Shown: piece after piece, positions 55,888-62,650 of the stretch
How positions within the stretch are numbered: position 1 is the stretch's first letter
How the letters are laid out: each line of letters opens with the position of its first letter
DNA from: Gemmatimonadota bacterium
GTDB lineage: Bacteria; Latescibacterota; UBA2968; UBA8231
Assembly: GCA_018660835.1 (NCBI GenBank)
Contig: JABJJN010000020.1
Location: 186,001 to 250,000, forward strand
Length of the DNA stretch: 64,000 bases
Direction of reading: 5' to 3'
Notes under the pieces: model-generated
The model's database searches: none
The model's input: only the letters and a program-made list of their open reading frames with translations
What the model was told of the DNA's origin: nothing
Made by a program: the position numbers and the translations under genes

Positions 55888-56844
55888 ATGACGAAGCACG
55901 TGCACACCCGGTACGTTGCGGTGAAACGTCGGCTCCACTTGTTCGCGGCACTGGTAATCGTGTCCGCCGGCTGCCACGCCAACGAACCTGCCCAGACGGA
56001 TGCAACTGCCCCGGTCGTATTCGAGCCTCAGGACCGCCCGGTCCTGCGTGTGGGGGTGATCTCCCGGTACAACCCAGTCATCATGTACCGAAAGTACCAG
56101 CCGATGATGGATTTTCTCAGCCAGGAAACCCCCTACCACTTCGAGTTGCGGTTGGGACGAACTTACGAGGACGCAGTGCAGCTACTCGGCGCCGGCGAGG
56201 TCGATCTCGCTATCCTCGGTGGACTGACCTACCTGGAGGCGCGCAGCCAATTCGGTGCCCGGCCACTCGTCAAGCCACTCAATGCAGCGGGTTCGCCATT
56301 CTATCACAGCATCTTTATCACCCGCGACGATTCTCCGATAACTCGCCTGGCTGAGCTGTCGGGTCATTCGCTGGCGCTGGCATCGTTCCACTCGACAGCG
56401 GGAAATTTGATCCCACGATATGAGCTGGATCGTGCGGGTGTACCCATGCAGCGTCTGTCGCGGATCGAGAATCTACCCCACCATGAGATGGTGGTTCGGG
56501 CGATTCTCAAAGGGCATTTCGACGCGGGAGCCGTAACGGATCTCGTAGCCGATCAATACCAACCGAAAGGCCTGCGCCGTCTCCACGTGTCAGATCCGAT
56601 CCCGAGCGGCCCCGTCGTCTGCCGTGCAGATCTGCCCGATTCGGTGGCACATGTGGTGGCGGCAGTGCTACTGCAGATCGATCCCCTGCCGGTTGTAAGC
56701 CAGGAGTTCCTGCAGCATTGGGACGCCGAGTTTCGTCATGGTTTTGTGCCGGCCCACGATGCCGACTATGATGGCCTGCGACGCATCCTCAACAGCGCGC
56801 CCGAAGGCTGTGGTCGCGGCTGCCACCCGGCGATTCGCCTGTGA
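55888..56844 (+). CDS. PhnD-like periplasmic binding lipoprotein (AioX-like sensor component)
   Basis: A 318-residue lipoprotein (lipobox VSAGC, Cys29) of the phosphate/phosphonate-binding PhnD superfamily: RVGVISRYNPVIMYRKYQPM, FELRLGRTYEDAVQLLGAGE, VDLAILGGLTYLEA, SGHSLALASFHSTAG and FDAGAVTDLVADQY. No ABC transporter genes are adjacent. Instead its stop overlaps a sensor kinase start (GTGA), as for AioX, the PhnD-like protein that presents arsenite to kinase AioS. The likely role is ligand sensing rather than uptake. The C-terminus carries the odd motif EGCGRGCHP (C-x3-C-H). The ligand is not known. Confidence 0.88.
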   Translation: MTKHVHTRYVAVKRRLHLFAALVIVSAGCHANEPAQTDATAPVVFEPQDRPVLRVGVISRYNPVIMYRKYQPMMDFLSQETPYHFELRLGRTYEDAVQLLGAGEVDLAILGGLTYLEARSQFGARPLVKPLNAAGSPFYHSIFITRDDSPITRLAELSGHSLALASFHSTAGNLIPRYELDRAGVPMQRLSRIENLPHHEMVVRAILKGHFDAGAVTDLVADQYQPKGLRRLHVSDPIPSGPVVCRADLPDSVAHVVAAVLLQIDPLPVVSQEFLQHWDAEFRHGFVPAHDADYDGLRRILNSAPEGCGRGCHPAIRL

Positions 56845-58328
56845 ACTCCCACACGCACACGCCACGTTTCGGGCTGGAGGCGAAGTTAGTGCTCCTCGCT
56901 ACGGTTGGCATCCTGTTGGCCACCAGCGTCGGCAATCGACTGATTCTGCTCTACCAGGAGGCTCTACTTGAAGAGGAAACACGCAGCAAGGCGGTGCTTC
57001 TGGCCGAGTCGATGGCCCGGTCCTTCGAGTACACTCTCATCTATGAAGATCTCGGCCTCGTGGAGGAGGCTGGCCTCCTCGACCTGTTCGTCGAGGACAT
57101 GACGCAGCGTCGCGATATGGAGGTGCTCTTTGTCGAGTTACTGGATCCACAGGGCCGGATTCGGGCCCACAGCGACTACCGGCGCTTTGGCGAGCAAGAC
57201 GAGACCTTTGCGGCACGCTTCCCTTTCGGTCTGGAAGGGACCCAGGCGATACGTCTGCAGCGCGACGGCCAGGAGATGATCGAGGTGGCGACGCCACTGC
57301 GCATCGCATCCCGGTCCTGGGGCGATCTGATCGTCAGCGTGTCGCTGAATCCGATGCGGCGCGAGTTGGCCGCCTTCGCCGACCGGTTGGGCTATCTCAC
57401 GCTCACCGCCATCGGCGTGTCCGTCCTGCTTTCGTTCCTCGTCGCCCACGCCCTGGCGCGACCGATCAAGCGGCTGGCGAGCGCCATGGCAGATGTCGGC
57501 CCACAGTTGGAGACGGATCTGCAGGTTGACCGGCGTGATGAGATCGGGCTGCTGCAGTCAAGCTTCCTTGAAATGGTGGCGCGGCTGCGCCAGTCACAGC
57601 AAGAGCAGGAGCGCACGCGCGAGGCGATGCTGCGTGCCGAGAAGCTCGCCGCTGTTGGCTCGCTGGCCGCAGGCGTCGCCCACGAGGTGAACAACCCCCT
57701 CGGTGGCATCCGCAATTGCCTGGAGCAGCTCGAGGGAGGCAGCGCCAATCCGGAGCGCTCCAAGACCTATCTGCCATTAATGCGCCAGGCACTGGACCGG
57801 ATTCAGGCAGTGGTGAGCGGTCTGCTCGACTTCTCCCGCCGCCGCGAACTGGCGCCGGCGTCACTTGATCTGGCCGATGTGATCGGCAGCAGCATCGAGC
57901 TGCTGTCGTACCGGCTTGAGAGAGGCGGGATCACTCTCGATCTCAACGTCCCAGACAACCTGCCGGCGCTGCGTGGCGATGTCCATCAGTTACAGCAGGT
58001 CATCGTGAACTTGCTGCTCAACGCTCTCGATGCGGTTGGCGCCTGCGAGGCAGGTTGGATCGGCGTACAAGTTCAAACGACGGCGGATCATGTGCTGGTC
58101 CACGTTGACGACAGCGGCATCGGCATCGACGCAGAGGAGTCGCGGAGAGTTTTCGATCCGTTCTACACAACCAAACAAGTCGGTAAAGGCACAGGTCTCG
58201 GCCTGACGGTGAGTCTGCATATCCTGCGCGAGCATGGCGGCGATCTGTCCTGCCTGCCTCGCCGCGAAGGTGGTACACGCTTCACCTTGACCCTGCCCGT
58301 CGCTGCTTCGGCAAAGGTGCAGCCATGA
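56841..58328 (+). CDS. Membrane sensor histidine kinase (AioS-like)
   Basis: A 495-residue kinase (GTG start). A first transmembrane helix (LVLLATVGILLATSVGN) is followed by a periplasmic domain of about 145 residues and a second helix (LTLTAIGVSVLLSFLVAHAL). The HAMP domain is ARPIKRLASAMADVGPQ. The dimerisation domain has the phosphoacceptor His about 280 in AGVAHEVNNPLGGIRN, of the NtrB/ZraS type, and the ATPase domain has NLLLNALDAV, DSGIGIDAE and GKGTGLGLTVS. The N-P-L-x-G context is typical of kinases that pair with sigma-54 activators. It overlaps both the upstream binding-protein gene and the downstream regulator gene by four bases. Confidence 0.95.
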   Translation: MNSHTHTPRFGLEAKLVLLATVGILLATSVGNRLILLYQEALLEEETRSKAVLLAESMARSFEYTLIYEDLGLVEEAGLLDLFVEDMTQRRDMEVLFVELLDPQGRIRAHSDYRRFGEQDETFAARFPFGLEGTQAIRLQRDGQEMIEVATPLRIASRSWGDLIVSVSLNPMRRELAAFADRLGYLTLTAIGVSVLLSFLVAHALARPIKRLASAMADVGPQLETDLQVDRRDEIGLLQSSFLEMVARLRQSQQEQERTREAMLRAEKLAAVGSLAAGVAHEVNNPLGGIRNCLEQLEGGSANPERSKTYLPLMRQALDRIQAVVSGLLDFSRRRELAPASLDLADVIGSSIELLSYRLERGGITLDLNVPDNLPALRGDVHQLQQVIVNLLLNALDAVGACEAGWIGVQVQTTADHVLVHVDDSGIGIDAEESRRVFDPFYTTKQVGKGTGLGLTVSLHILREHGGDLSCLPRREGGTRFTLTLPVAASAKVQP

Positions 58329-59653
58329 GGGTGCTCGTAGTCGATGACGAAGAGATCATGCGGGTTACACTTCGCGATGCATTGACCGACGCCGGACACG
58401 ACGCCGAGGCCTGCGCGCGTGCCGAGGATGCCTGCAAGCGACTCGCCGAGACCGCCTTCGATGTGACGTTGGCGGACCTGCGGATGCCCGGCATGGACGG
58501 CCTCGCTTTCCTCGAGTATGTGCGCCGTGAGCACCCCGACGTCGTGACCCTGATCATGACTGCCTACGGCAGTGTAGAGACCGCAGTGGAGGCGATGAAG
58601 GCGGGTGCCTACGACTACCTGACCAAGCCCTTCGATCCGTATGAATTGATGCGGCTGCTGGATCGTCTTGGCGAACATCGAACCCTGAGAGAGGAGAACC
58701 TGCGGCTGCGAACTGTCCTGCGTGAGCGACACGGTTTCCACCAGCTTGTCGGCAAGAGCACACCGATGCAGCAGGTCTATGAAACTCTCGATGTCGTCTG
58801 CCGGGCAGACTGTACGGTCCTGATCGAAGGGGAAACGGGCACGGGCAAGGAGATGGTGACCAATGCGATTCACTTCAGCAGCCCGCGGCAAACGCAGCCG
58901 CTGGTCAAGGTGAGTTGCGCCGCTCTCTCAGCGGAGATTCTTGAGAGCGAACTCTTCGGTCATGTGCGCGGCGCCTTCACTGGCGCTACGAGCGACAAGG
59001 TGGGCCGCTTCGAGAGTGCCCATGGGGGCACGCTGTTCCTTGATGAAGTCGATGATATTCCTCTGCCGTTACAGGTGAAGCTACTGCGGGTGCTCGAGGA
59101 CGGCAGTTTCGAGCGCGTTGGTGACACGAAGACTCGGTCGGTGGACGTAAGGATTCTGGCAGCGACCAAGGTGAACCTGCGGCAGTTGGTTCTGGAGAAG
59201 AGCTTCCGAGATGACCTCTTTTATCGCCTCAACGAGGTACCCATCCGGCTGCCACCATTGCGCGAACGCCCAGAGGACATCCCCGTATTGATCGACAGCT
59301 TCCTGCGCGACCGTGAGACGCAGCCGGAGATTGCCGACGATGCGTACCGCGCGCTGCTCGACTACGACTGGCCCGGCAACGTGCGCGAACTGCGGCACCT
59401 CATCGATCGACTTATGATGTTCCATCCTGACTGCATCGAGCGCCGCGACCTACCCGAGGAGGTTCTGGCCGGCCCTGATGAGGTGGGTTTGCCACGTGAG
59501 GGTTCTTTCGATGAGCGGATGGCTGCCTTGGAGGCTCGACTCCTGCGTGACGCGTTGGATCGCGCCGGTGGCAATCAGCGCGAGGCGGCACGCCAACTGC
59601 AGATGCCTGCCTCCACGTTGCGCTCCCGGCTGGAGCGGCACGGACTGCTGTAG
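58325..59653 (+). CDS. Sigma-54-dependent response regulator, NtrC family (AioR-like)
   Basis: A 442-residue transcription activator. The receiver has VVDDEE, phosphoacceptor Asp51 in [11 protein letters not shown], and Lys in YLTKPFD. The AAA+ domain has Walker A GETGTGKE, the sigma-54-contacting GAFTGA loop, Walker [11 protein letters not shown] and [20 protein letters not shown]. The C-terminal Fis-type helix-turn-helix is [20 protein letters not shown]. All residues for ATPase and sigma-54 contact are intact. The gene overlaps the kinase gene (ATGA). Its likely target is the sigma-54-type promoter 145 bases downstream, before the cytochrome c operon. Confidence 0.96.
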   Translation: MRVLVVDDEEIMRVTLRDALTDAGHDAEACARAEDACKRLAETAFDVTLADLRMPGMDGLAFLEYVRREHPDVVTLIMTAYGSVETAVEAMKAGAYDYLTKPFDPYELMRLLDRLGEHRTLREENLRLRTVLRERHGFHQLVGKSTPMQQVYETLDVVCRADCTVLIEGETGTGKEMVTNAIHFSSPRQTQPLVKVSCAALSAEILESELFGHVRGAFTGATSDKVGRFESAHGGTLFLDEVDDIPLPLQVKLLRVLEDGSFERVGDTKTRSVDVRILAATKVNLRQLVLEKSFRDDLFYRLNEVPIRLPPLRERPEDIPVLIDSFLRDRETQPEIADDAYRALLDYDWPGNVRELRHLIDRLMMFHPDCIERRDLPEEVLAGPDEVGLPREGSFDERMAALEARLLRDALDRAGGNQREAARQLQMPASTLRSRLERHGLL

Positions 59654-59670
59654 CCGGACCAACAACTACG

Positions 59671-59690
59671 TTGCGCGAGATCTCGTGCAA
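59671..59690. promoter_or_regulatory. Near-perfect 20-bp palindrome, candidate activator binding site
   Basis: TTGCGCGAGATCTCGTGCAA is its own reverse complement except at one symmetric pair. It lies about 110-130 bases upstream of the sigma-54-type -24/-12 element, a usual distance for an enhancer site of an NtrC-type activator. A further partial copy (TTCGCGCAA) follows at 59701-59709. Confidence 0.55.
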
Positions 59691-59724
59691 CGCGCGACCC
59701 TTCGCGCAAGTGACCGTCGGATAT

Positions 59725-59752
59725 CCGTGTTGCTGCGTTGGCCGCAACACGG
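59725..59752. promoter_or_regulatory. Inverted repeat with 9-bp arms, second activator site or terminator hairpin
   Basis: CCGTGTTGC (59725-59733) and GCAACACGG (59744-59752) are perfect inverted repeats with a 10-base spacer. It could be a second enhancer site, because it shares the TTGC/GCAA ends with the first palindrome. It could also be the terminator of the regulator gene, but no T-run follows. Confidence 0.5.
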
Positions 59753-59798
59753 CCTAATTGCTGTCCCCACAACATGTTGACATAGCTCGGCAGAACAC

Positions 59799-59814
59799 CG
59801 GCACAGACTTCGCA
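59799..59814 (+). promoter_or_regulatory. Sigma-54-type promoter of the cytochrome c operon
   Basis: CGGCACAGACTTCGCA matches the consensus TGGCACG-N4-TTGCW at the invariant GG (59800-59801) and GC (59812-59813) with exact spacing, and at GGCAC. It lies 56 bases before the cytochrome start codon, directly downstream of a sigma-54 activator gene. Confidence 0.6.
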
Positions 59815-59869
59815 TGGCACCTGGCGCAACCACCCGGGACCGCGGCGCCAAGCGCCGGAGGGAAAACCC

Positions 59870-60595
59870 ATGCCCCAGCAGGTCAAAATCCTCGCAGTAG
59901 TCTTCGTCGTAGCGCTGACGGCCCTTACCGTTGTCCGCTACATCTCGGTACCCGACACGTTCGGCGACCTGGGTCACTATCGGGCCGCCGCCGTCGATTC
60001 GATCGCCGTACTGCCGATCTACTATGCCGGCGAACGTGCGTGCCTTGACTGCCACGACGACGTGTATGACGACAAGACCCAGGCAAAACACGCGTCTCTC
60101 GCGTGCGAGACGTGCCACGGACCAGCGGTGATGCACGTGGAGGACGAAGACTCGCTTCCCCACATCCCCAGTGAACGTGAGCACTGCGCCCTGTGTCATG
60201 CATTTCAGCCCGCACGACCCAACGGCTTCCCTCAGGTCGAGTTTGCCATGCACAACCCACTCGACGAATGCATCGACTGCCACGATCCTCATGCGCCACT
60301 ACCGGATTTGTCAGAGGCCGACTGCGGCGCCTGTCACGGAGAGATTGCGCGCACGAAAGCGGTCTCCCACCATGCGGAGCTCGCTTGCGAGCGATGCCAC
60401 ACTGTTCCCGACGCGCACCGCGAGACACCACGTCAGGTGCGGCCCTCGAAGCCCTCACGCCGCAAGTTGTGCGGCGAGTGCCACGATCGTAGCAGTAGTG
60501 CCGACGACGCGATCCCGCGGATCTCGCAGACCGAGCACGAGCCGGAATACGTGTGCTGGCAGTGCCACTACCCCCATTTCCCGGAGGCCCGGTGA
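59870..60595 (+). CDS. Octaheme c-type cytochrome, membrane-anchored
   Basis: A 241-residue periplasmic electron carrier. One N-terminal hydrophobic segment (ILAVVFVVALTALTVV) serves as signal or anchor. Eight C-x2-C-H heme sites follow: CLDCH, CETCH, CALCH, CIDCH, CGACH, CERCH, CGECH and CWQCH. Extra His residues between them (for example KAVSHHAEL, MHNPLDE) are candidate distal ligands. The heme density resembles NapC/NrfB/DmsE-like carriers rather than an enzyme, and I see no unusual heme motif indicating a catalytic centre. The start follows GGAGGG. The stop overlaps the ferredoxin start (TGATG). It is the first gene of the probable sigma-54-driven operon. Confidence 0.93.
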   Translation: MPQQVKILAVVFVVALTALTVVRYISVPDTFGDLGHYRAAAVDSIAVLPIYYAGERACLDCHDDVYDDKTQAKHASLACETCHGPAVMHVEDEDSLPHIPSEREHCALCHAFQPARPNGFPQVEFAMHNPLDECIDCHDPHAPLPDLSEADCGACHGEIARTKAVSHHAELACERCHTVPDAHRETPRQVRPSKPSRRKLCGECHDRSSSADDAIPRISQTEHEPEYVCWQCHYPHFPEAR

Positions 60596-61383
60596 TGCAG
60601 CGCATCGACGCATCCGTCGACACTTCGACCAAGCGCCTGGACAGACGCTCGTTTCTTGCCCGCTGTGTCGCCGCCACGGTGGCCGGGGGCCCCGCCCTAC
60701 TCGACATCCTACCCGTCGATGCCAGTGAAGAGGAACAGAGCCAGCCGCGCTACGGCATGGCCGTCGACATCGACAGCTGCATTGGTTGCGGTCGCTGCGT
60801 CGATGCCTGCAAGGCCGAGAACGGTGTCCCCCTGGAACCCTTCTTCTATCGCACGTGGGTGGAGCGCTACCGCGTACGGGAAGACGGCGTTGAGGTGGAC
60901 AGCCCCGACGGCGGCCGCCAGGGATTTCCAAGCGCCGATGCCGAACAGGGCCAGAGCCAGAGCCAGAGCCAGCGTAGTTTCTTTGTCCCCAAGCTCTGCA
61001 ACCACTGCGACAACGCGCCGTGTGTTCAGGTCTGTCCCGTGGGGGCGACCTTCACAAGCGAGGACGGCGTCGTGCTCGTCGATCACGAGTACTGCATCGG
61101 TTGCCGCTACTGCATCCAAGCCTGCCCGTACGGCGCCCGCTACCTCGACCCGGTTACGCGCACAGCGCAGAAGTGCACACTCTGCTATCACCGCATCAAA
61201 CGGGGGTTACAGCCGGCGTGTGTCGAAGTCTGTCCCACAGAGGCACGCATCTTCGGCGACCTCAACAAGCGCAGCAGTCCGCTGGCGCGCTTCTTCCGCT
61301 TCCATAAAGTGCAAGTACTCAAGCCGCACCTGAACACGGCGCCCAAGGTCTTTTACTCTGGCCTGGACGGAAACGTGAGCTGA
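60595..61383 (+). CDS. Tat-exported 4Fe-4S ferredoxin subunit (NrfC/PsrB-like)
   Basis: A 262-residue iron-sulfur protein with a twin-arginine signal (LDRRSFLARC). Sixteen cysteines form four cluster-binding sets: CIGCGRCVDAC, CNHCDNAPCVQVCPVG, CIGCRYCIQACPYG, and CTLCYHRIKRG with ACVEVCPTEA. This is the standard electron-transfer subunit that links a periplasmic partner to an NrfD-type quinone protein. A low-complexity QSQSQSQ loop sits between the first and second sets, encoded by a hexanucleotide repeat. It is followed 16 bases later by the NrfD-like gene. Confidence 0.95.
   Translation: MQRIDASVDTSTKRLDRRSFLARCVAATVAGGPALLDILPVDASEEEQSQPRYGMAVDIDSCIGCGRCVDACKAENGVPLEPFFYRTWVERYRVREDGVEVDSPDGGRQGFPSADAEQGQSQSQSQRSFFVPKLCNHCDNAPCVQVCPVGATFTSEDGVVLVDHEYCIGCRYCIQACPYGARYLDPVTRTAQKCTLCYHRIKRGLQPACVEVCPTEARIFGDLNKRSSPLARFFRFHKVQVLKPHLNTAPKVFYSGLDGNVS
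60951..60972 (+). repeat. Hexanucleotide repeat (CCAGAG, about 3.7 units)
   Basis: Three full CCAGAG units and a partial fourth encode alternating Gln-Ser in a loop of the ferredoxin subunit. Because the unit is six bases, changes in copy number would alter loop length without shifting the frame. Confidence 0.75.
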
Positions 61384-61399
61384 GGAAAGGAGCAGGACG

Positions 61400-62638
61400 G
61401 TGGAACTTTACGCGCACCTCCATCAGGTGCTGAAGCAGATCGACGGCTTCATCTATCCGAATGAAGTCGAGCTGCATTGGGGAATGCTGGTCGTCGTGTA
61501 TCCGTATTTGACGGGACTCGTCGCCGGCGCCTTCATCCTCGCCTCGCTGGAGCGCGTTTTCAACGTCAAGGAGGTGCAGCCCACGTATCGACTTGCTCTG
61601 CTCACGGCACTGGCATTCCTGATCGTGGCACCTCTGCCCCTCCTGTCGCACCTAGGCCACCCGGAGCGAGCCCTCGAGATCTTCCTGACGCCGCACCTGC
61701 AGTCGGCGATGGCCATGTTCGGCTTCGTCTACGCGTGGTATCTGGCCGTCGTGCTACTGCTGGAAGTCTGGTTTGACTACCGCAAGGAGTTGATCGTCTG
61801 GTCGCGCAGCGAATCGGGGATTCGGAAGTGGCTACATCAGCTGATGACGCTTGGTTCCACGGATCTGTCGGACGATGCGGTCCGCTTCGACCACACCGCT
61901 GGCCGTGTGATTACGATTATCGGTATTCCCTCGGCGTTCCTCCTGCATGGATATGTGGGCTTCATCTTCGGTTCGGTAAAGGCCAATCCGTGGTGGAGTA
62001 GTGTCCTGATCCCCATCGTGTTTCTGTTCTCGGCGATCGTCTCCGGGATCGCGTTGATGATGCTCATCTACATGGCCACCAGTATTCTACGCCGGAAGCC
62101 AGTAGACATGAGCTGTGTCGACAAACTCGCCAGCTTTCTGTTTTACGCATTGATCATCGACGTCTCGCTGGAGATGCTGGACTTCATCCATCGCCTCTAC
62201 GAGGCGGAAGAGTCCATCCACATCCTGTCCGAGATGATCTCGGGGAAACTGTTCGTCAGCCTCTTCGTACTGCAGCTGGGTCTTGGCACAGTAGTTCCCC
62301 TGGTCTCGTTGGCCCTGTTCAGCCCGGTTCTACACAAGCGGGCCCTTGTTCCCGTCCCAGACGAGCTGCGGCGCATGATGTACTGGGGCGTCGCTGTCCT
62401 CATCCAACTCGGCATCTTCAGCACACGCTGGAACGTCGTGGTCGGTGGCCAGTTGTTCTCCAAGAGTCTTCGCGGCCTGACAGCATACAAGATGCAGCTA
62501 CTGGGACTCGAAGGCGGCTTGATGTCCGGGTTCCTGCTGCTTCTGCCATTCGCCATTCTGGCGTTCCTGATCTGGCTGCTTCCGCCTTGGCCGGAACGCG
62601 AGGTGACGATGGAAGAGGTGGCCCGAGCGCGGAAATAG
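61400..62638 (+). CDS. NrfD/PsrC-like quinone-interacting membrane subunit
   Basis: A 412-residue membrane protein (GTG start after AAGGAG) with about nine or ten helices and the NrfD-family layout. Conserved-looking segments are LHWGMLVVVYPYLTGLVAGAFI near the N-terminus, LLSHLGHPERALEIFLTPH, IPSAFLLHGYVGFIFGSVKANPWW and the C-terminal NVVVGGQLFSKSLRG. Family members oxidise or reduce quinol and pass electrons to the adjacent 4Fe-4S protein. With the octaheme cytochrome this makes a quinone / Fe-S / multiheme relay. No molybdopterin catalytic subunit is visible in the window. Confidence 0.93.
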   Translation: MELYAHLHQVLKQIDGFIYPNEVELHWGMLVVVYPYLTGLVAGAFILASLERVFNVKEVQPTYRLALLTALAFLIVAPLPLLSHLGHPERALEIFLTPHLQSAMAMFGFVYAWYLAVVLLLEVWFDYRKELIVWSRSESGIRKWLHQLMTLGSTDLSDDAVRFDHTAGRVITIIGIPSAFLLHGYVGFIFGSVKANPWWSSVLIPIVFLFSAIVSGIALMMLIYMATSILRRKPVDMSCVDKLASFLFYALIIDVSLEMLDFIHRLYEAEESIHILSEMISGKLFVSLFVLQLGLGTVVPLVSLALFSPVLHKRALVPVPDELRRMMYWGVAVLIQLGIFSTRWNVVVGGQLFSKSLRGLTAYKMQLLGLEGGLMSGFLLLLPFAILAFLIWLLPPWPEREVTMEEVARARK

Positions 62639-62650
62639 GGAGGTAACCTG

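Noticed and set aside
59814..59830. TGGCACCTGGCGCA as an alternative sigma-54 promoter
   Set aside because: The GG-to-GC spacing is eight bases instead of ten; the element at 59799-59814 has exact spacing.
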